NCBI RefSeq assembly: GCF_023008245.1
Contig: NZ_CP090145.1
Coordinates: 372,001 to 436,000 of the forward strand
Direction of reading: 5' to 3'
From: Flavobacterium sediminilitoris
GTDB lineage: Bacteria > Bacteroidota > Bacteroidia > Flavobacteriales > Flavobacteriaceae
Length of the DNA: 64,000 bases
Shown piece after piece: positions 60,284 to 64,000 of this stretch (its first letter is position 1; each line of letters begins with the position of its first letter). A program made the position numbers and the translations under genes. The notes under the pieces are model-generated. The model saw only the letters and a program-made list of their open reading frames with translations, ran no database searches and was not told the DNA's origin.

Positions 60284-62236
60284 TTAATCTACATTATCAT
60301 GTAAGAATGAGTTATTAGACCTTAATTGTAAATCATCATTACTATCTGATCCTAACGACATTCTAGATTGATTGCTTGTTGTGTTTGGTGTTGATGTAAC
60401 ATCAATTCCCATACGCTTATAAGCTGGTTGTTTTTCAATTTCGTCTATATGAGACGCATTATTATTGAATTTATAATTAAATTCTTTCATTTTGCGTTTA
60501 CGTTCTTCTGCTCTTGCAATTAATGTTTCTTCTATTGTCATTTCAAAAGGAGATACATTCTCTAAACCATCATTATTTTGTGCTGCTGGTTTTTCTGTTT
60601 TTTTAACTGCAAAATTTAATTCTTCATCAACTGGCTCTTGAACTTCTTCAATAGGTTTTGATACTATTAATTCATTTTCCTTTTGCAAATAATCTTCTAA
60701 AGAATATCTTATTACTCCATTTTGATTTACTTCTGTAACAGGAACAACATTAATAGGATCTTTTACATCTATTTGTCTTGTATTCTCAGTTACTTCTGTT
60801 CTTTCAAAAGTTGCTCTTTGTTCTACCTTTTGTGTTCCAAATAAATCTAAAGAAAATGACAAGTCGTCCTTAGTTGCTACAAATTCTGGCTCAACAACTT
60901 CAATTTCTCTTATTTTTGGTGTAACAATTTCAAAACTTGGTGTTGGAGTTGGTGTTACAATTTCAAAAGAAACATCCATATTTTTGATTGCTTCATTTGT
61001 TTGAACTAAATCCATTGTTGGTTTAACATTTTGAATTTCAAATTGAATTTCTTGTTTCTCTTCAAGATTATAAACCACTTTTTCGTTTCCCTCTACATCA
61101 GAATTAGTTTCAGACTTGTTTTCTTGTTTTGATTCAAAAATAGGTTCATCTACCACCATATTTGCAATGGTTTTATTTGTTAAATCATGAACTATTTTTT
61201 GTTCCTCTTCTAATGAGTGAATAATTTTCTTTGGTTCTGAATTAACAATTTCGGCTTGCTGTTCTATATTAAATCCTGTTGCAATAATTGTTACTGCTAC
61301 TGAATCTTCTAATGTTTCATCTTCACCTACTCCCATGATGATATTGGCATTGAAACCAGCTTCTGTTTGAATGAAGTCATTTATTTCTCCAATTTCATCA
61401 ATTGTAATTTCTGAAGTACCTGAAACGATTAACAACAGTACATTTTTTGCACCTGTAATTTTATTATCATTTAATAATGGTGAATCTAAGGCACTCATTA
61501 TTGCTTGTTTTGCTCTATCTTCTCCTGCAGCTATAGACGATCCCATAATAGCTGTTCCACTATTTGAAAGTACCGTTTTTGCATCTTTTAAATCGATATT
61601 TTGAGTATAGTGATGTGTAATAACTTCTGCAATTCCTCTTGCTGCTGTTGCTAATACTTCATCTGCTTTTGAAAATCCTGCTTTGAATCCAAGATTTCCA
61701 TACACTTCTCTTAATTTATTATTATTAATAACAATTAATGAATCAACTTGTTTACGTAGTCTTTCAACTCCAAGCATTGCTTGCTCTGAACGAACTTTTC
61801 CTTCAAATTGAAATGGAATTGTTACAATTCCTACTGTTAAAATATCTCTTTCTTTTGCTAACTGTGCAATTACAGGTGCTGCACCAGTACCTGTACCGCC
61901 TCCCATTCCTGCTGTTATAAATAACATTTTTGTGTTTGTATCTAACATTTTTTCAATGTCAATGATACTTTCTAATGCTGATTGTTGCCCTACTTCTGGG
62001 TTTGCCCCAGCACCAAGACCTTCAGTAAGACTTACCCCTAACTGAATTTTGTTTGGAACAGCACTGCTTTGTAAAGCTTGTGAATCTGTGTTACAAACTA
62101 TAAAATCAACTCCTTTAATTCCTTGTTTAAACATATGGTTGATGGCATTGCTACCACCTCCTCCTACTCCAATAACTTTGATAACGTTGGATTGGTTTTT
62201 TGGTAAATCAAATGAAATGCTTGTAAATTCTTCCAT
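60284..62236 (-). CDS. ftsZ: Cell division protein FtsZ
   Basis: A 650-residue tubulin homologue. The GTP-binding loops are intact: GVGGGGSNAINHM (24-36), GMGGGTGTGAAP (about 110-121, the tubulin signature) and NNKLREVYG. The GTPase core ends around 325. An unusually long linker (about 300 residues, acidic, Val/Glu/Thr/Pro rich) follows, then the C-terminal stretch. Typical FtsZ is about 380-400 residues, but long tails are common in Flavobacteriia. It is 11 nt after ftsA. Confidence 0.95.
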   Translation of the reverse strand: MEEFTSISFDLPKNQSNVIKVIGVGGGGSNAINHMFKQGIKGVDFIVCNTDSQALQSSAVPNKIQLGVSLTEGLGAGANPEVGQQSALESIIDIEKMLDTNTKMLFITAGMGGGTGTGAAPVIAQLAKERDILTVGIVTIPFQFEGKVRSEQAMLGVERLRKQVDSLIVINNNKLREVYGNLGFKAGFSKADEVLATAARGIAEVITHHYTQNIDLKDAKTVLSNSGTAIMGSSIAAGEDRAKQAIMSALDSPLLNDNKITGAKNVLLLIVSGTSEITIDEIGEINDFIQTEAGFNANIIMGVGEDETLEDSVAVTIIATGFNIEQQAEIVNSEPKKIIHSLEEEQKIVHDLTNKTIANMVVDEPIFESKQENKSETNSDVEGNEKVVYNLEEKQEIQFEIQNVKPTMDLVQTNEAIKNMDVSFEIVTPTPTPSFEIVTPKIREIEVVEPEFVATKDDLSFSLDLFGTQKVEQRATFERTEVTENTRQIDVKDPINVVPVTEVNQNGVIRYSLEDYLQKENELIVSKPIEEVQEPVDEELNFAVKKTEKPAAQNNDGLENVSPFEMTIEETLIARAEERKRKMKEFNYKFNNNASHIDEIEKQPAYKRMGIDVTSTPNTTSNQSRMSLGSDSNDDLQLRSNNSFLHDNVD

Positions 62237-62247
62237 AATAGTACTTT

Positions 62248-63606
62248 TTATTCTGCGTTATCTAAAAACTCTTTAATCTTATCTATATACTTATCAAAAA
62301 ATGACTTTTTGATTCTGTTTTCAGTAGATTCCGACTTAGGTTCTTCAATAACTTTCTCTTCTTCTACTTTTCCTTCTTCCACAGGTGTTTGAACTGGAAC
62401 AGCTTCTTCTTTTTTCATTTCTACTAAAGGTATCGCACTTTTAGTATTATTACGAATACTGTTCATTACTAATCCTACTGCTGTTGCATATAACGGACTA
62501 GACAGTTCTTCGTTAGAATTTCCTGCTAAATGTTCGTTTGGATATCCTATTCTAGTATCCATTCCTGTAATATATTCCACTAATTGTTTAATATGTTGTA
62601 ACTGAGCGCCACCTCCTGTTAAAACGATACCTGCAATTAGTTTCTTTTTAGGGTCTTCATGACCGTATAATTTTACTTCTGCATATACTTGCTCTATAAT
62701 TTCCACTACACGTGCGTGGATAATCTTTGACAAGTTTTTCAATGATATTTCTTTTGGTTCTCTTCCTCTTAATCCTGGAATTGAAACAATTTCATTGTCT
62801 TTATTTTCTCCTGGCCATGCTGAACCAAAACGTACTTTTAATAGTTCTGCTTGTTTCTCAATGATAGAACAGCCTTCTTTTATATCTTCCGTGATTACAT
62901 TTCCTCCAAACGGAATTACTGCTGTATGACGAATAATTCCATCTTTAAAAATGGCTAAATCTGTTGTTCCGCCACCTATATCTATCAATGCAACCCCTGC
63001 TTCTTTTTCTTCCTGACTTAAAACGGCATCAGCAGAAGCTAATGGTTCTAAGGTTAAACCTGATAATTCTAATCCTGAACTTTTTATACAACGACCAAGA
63101 TTACGAATTGAAGCTGCTTGTCCTACAACTACATGGAAACTCGATTCTAATCGGCCTCCATACATTCCTATTGGTTCTTTTATTTCTGCCTGACCATCTA
63201 CTTTAAATTCTTGTGGTAAAACATGAATAATTTCTTCACCAGGTAACATCGCTAATTTATGTACTTGTCCTATTAAGGCATCTATGTCTTCATCATCTAT
63301 AACTTCATCAGCATTCGGACGACTTATATAATCACTATGTTGAATACTACGTATATGTTGACCTGCAATACCTACAACAACATCATTTATTTTGTATCCT
63401 GAATCACTTTCTGCTTCTAGAATAGCTTGTTGTATAGATTGAATTGTTTGTGTAATATTGTTCACAACACCTCTATGAACACCAAGACTTTTAGATTTTC
63501 CTACTCCTAAGATTTCTAATTTTCCGTATTCATTTTTTTTTCCTATCATTACTACGATTTTCGTAGTTCCGATATCTAATCCTACCGCAATATTATCTTT
63601 GTTCAT
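62248..63606 (-). CDS. ftsA: Cell division protein FtsA
   Basis: A 452-residue actin-like protein with the phosphate loops GLDIGTTKIVV (9-19) and ALIDIGGGTTDLAIF, and adenosine motif GIVLTGGGAQL. The C-terminal end (SFFDKYIDKIKEFLDNAE) is the amphipathic membrane-binding helix. A charged Pro/Glu/Val linker (about 390-430) precedes it. It lies 7 nt after ftsQ. Confidence 0.95.
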   Translation of the reverse strand: MNKDNIAVGLDIGTTKIVVMIGKKNEYGKLEILGVGKSKSLGVHRGVVNNITQTIQSIQQAILEAESDSGYKINDVVVGIAGQHIRSIQHSDYISRPNADEVIDDEDIDALIGQVHKLAMLPGEEIIHVLPQEFKVDGQAEIKEPIGMYGGRLESSFHVVVGQAASIRNLGRCIKSSGLELSGLTLEPLASADAVLSQEEKEAGVALIDIGGGTTDLAIFKDGIIRHTAVIPFGGNVITEDIKEGCSIIEKQAELLKVRFGSAWPGENKDNEIVSIPGLRGREPKEISLKNLSKIIHARVVEIIEQVYAEVKLYGHEDPKKKLIAGIVLTGGGAQLQHIKQLVEYITGMDTRIGYPNEHLAGNSNEELSSPLYATAVGLVMNSIRNNTKSAIPLVEMKKEEAVPVQTPVEEGKVEEEKVIEEPKSESTENRIKKSFFDKYIDKIKEFLDNAE

Positions 63607-63613
63607 AATTCTC

Positions 63614-64000
63614 CTATTTCTTACAAACTACTTGTTCTGTAAACATTACATTTACTTCTTTATAATGCTTAATTAATGTATCTTTCACAGCATGATGAAA
63701 AAAGGCTTTATAATTGTTTAGCTTTTTTTCAATATAAACTGGTTTTCCAAAAACTATTTTATAGTTATAATTTCTACTTGTTAAAATGACATTACCCGAA
63801 GGTAAAATTTGAACCCCTGTTATTTCCTTTTTTAAAAAACTGTCCTTATAAATTTCATTAAACAGCATAACATACCTATCCTTATCTTTATCATCAAAAG
63901 TTCCTATAACTAATGGAACTCTTGCAGAAAAGTTTTCAGACAAAGGCATTTTAACTCCTTTACTATCAAGGTAACACATGGTATTACCTGATACATATCG
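63614..64000 (-). CDS. ftsQ: Cell division protein FtsQ, partial (C-terminal part)
   Basis: The last 129 residues or so of FtsQ; the gene continues beyond the window. The beta-domain segment (ARVPLVIGTFDDKDKDRYVMLFNEIYKD, then ITGVQILPSGNVILTSRNYNYKIVFG) matches the family. An ATG at 63979 is internal. It is followed by ftsA at 7 nt, the normal dcw order. Confidence 0.85.
   Translation of the reverse strand, partial: RYVSGNTMCYLDSKGVKMPLSENFSARVPLVIGTFDDKDKDRYVMLFNEIYKDSFLKKEITGVQILPSGNVILTSRNYNYKIVFGKPVYIEKKLNNYKAFFHHAVKDTLIKHYKEVNVMFTEQVVCKK

Overview
The window is AT-rich chromosomal DNA from a Bacteroidota bacterium, most likely a Flavobacterium-type member of the Flavobacteriaceae. The evidence is a SusC/Oar-style TonB receptor, many lipoproteins with an SC lipobox, Bacteroidota -7 boxes (TAnnTTTG), an MsrB-MsrA fusion, a grasp-with-spasm RiPP locus, and a dcw tail (ftsQ-ftsA-ftsZ) followed by a GatB/YqeY-domain gene. 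No plasmid, phage structural or replication genes are visible. Region 1 (12-16935) holds eighteen genes, all on the minus strand, forming an arsenosugar locus. It has arsM (methylation), arsS (radical SAM transfer of the adenosyl moiety), a purine nucleoside phosphorylase, TIGR04282/DUF2064 and TIGR04283 glycosyltransferase-like proteins, an AhpD-like peroxidase and a rhodanese. Embedded with them are a TonB receptor, a YnjBCD-type ABC transporter, a second radical SAM enzyme, a sterol-desaturase-family hydroxylase, an outer-membrane protein and two DUF547 proteins. I infer a pathway that takes up or exports a substrate and turns methylated arsenic into a ribofuranoside conjugate, perhaps a lipid. 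Region 2 (16936-26790) is an Rhs/YD-repeat polymorphic toxin island behind a promoter with four TACGTA boxes and a REP-like element. A secreted DUF6443/Rhs protein is followed by at least three orphan tips, each paired with a lipoprotein that is a candidate immunity protein. A block of about 1.3 kb (20681-22017 and 25400-26724) is duplicated almost perfectly, including a shared -1 frameshift next to an A7 slippery run. Region 3 (26791-34457) holds msrBA, a lipoprotein, decayed genes (integrase, protoglobin, DUF2024), a small thioredoxin, a Cys-rich MarR regulator, a MocR regulator divergent from a cupin plus a DHDPS-family lyase, and a lone AAA+ ATPase. Region 4 (34626-39156) has a cation-chloride-cotransporter-like permease, a Fur-family regulator divergent from a DUF2938 protein, and a frameshifted gene followed by eleven 21-bp heptad-coding repeats. 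Region 5 (39493-44190) is a grasp-with-spasm RiPP locus with a GG-leader precursor and two related exported proteins. Region 6 (44613-50848) has an exported nuclease-like protein, then a seven-gene minus-strand operon: T5orf172/DUF4041, VWA-like lipoprotein, coiled-coil membrane protein, TerB-like, Excalibur, DUF4236 and a Cys-rich small protein. This is the least explained gene set in the window. Region 7 (51010-59539) carries two TPR histidine kinase/response regulator systems, twin small lipoproteins, tRNA-Arg and unknown envelope proteins. Region 8 (59634-64000) is core: GatB/YqeY domain protein, ftsZ, ftsA and partial ftsQ.
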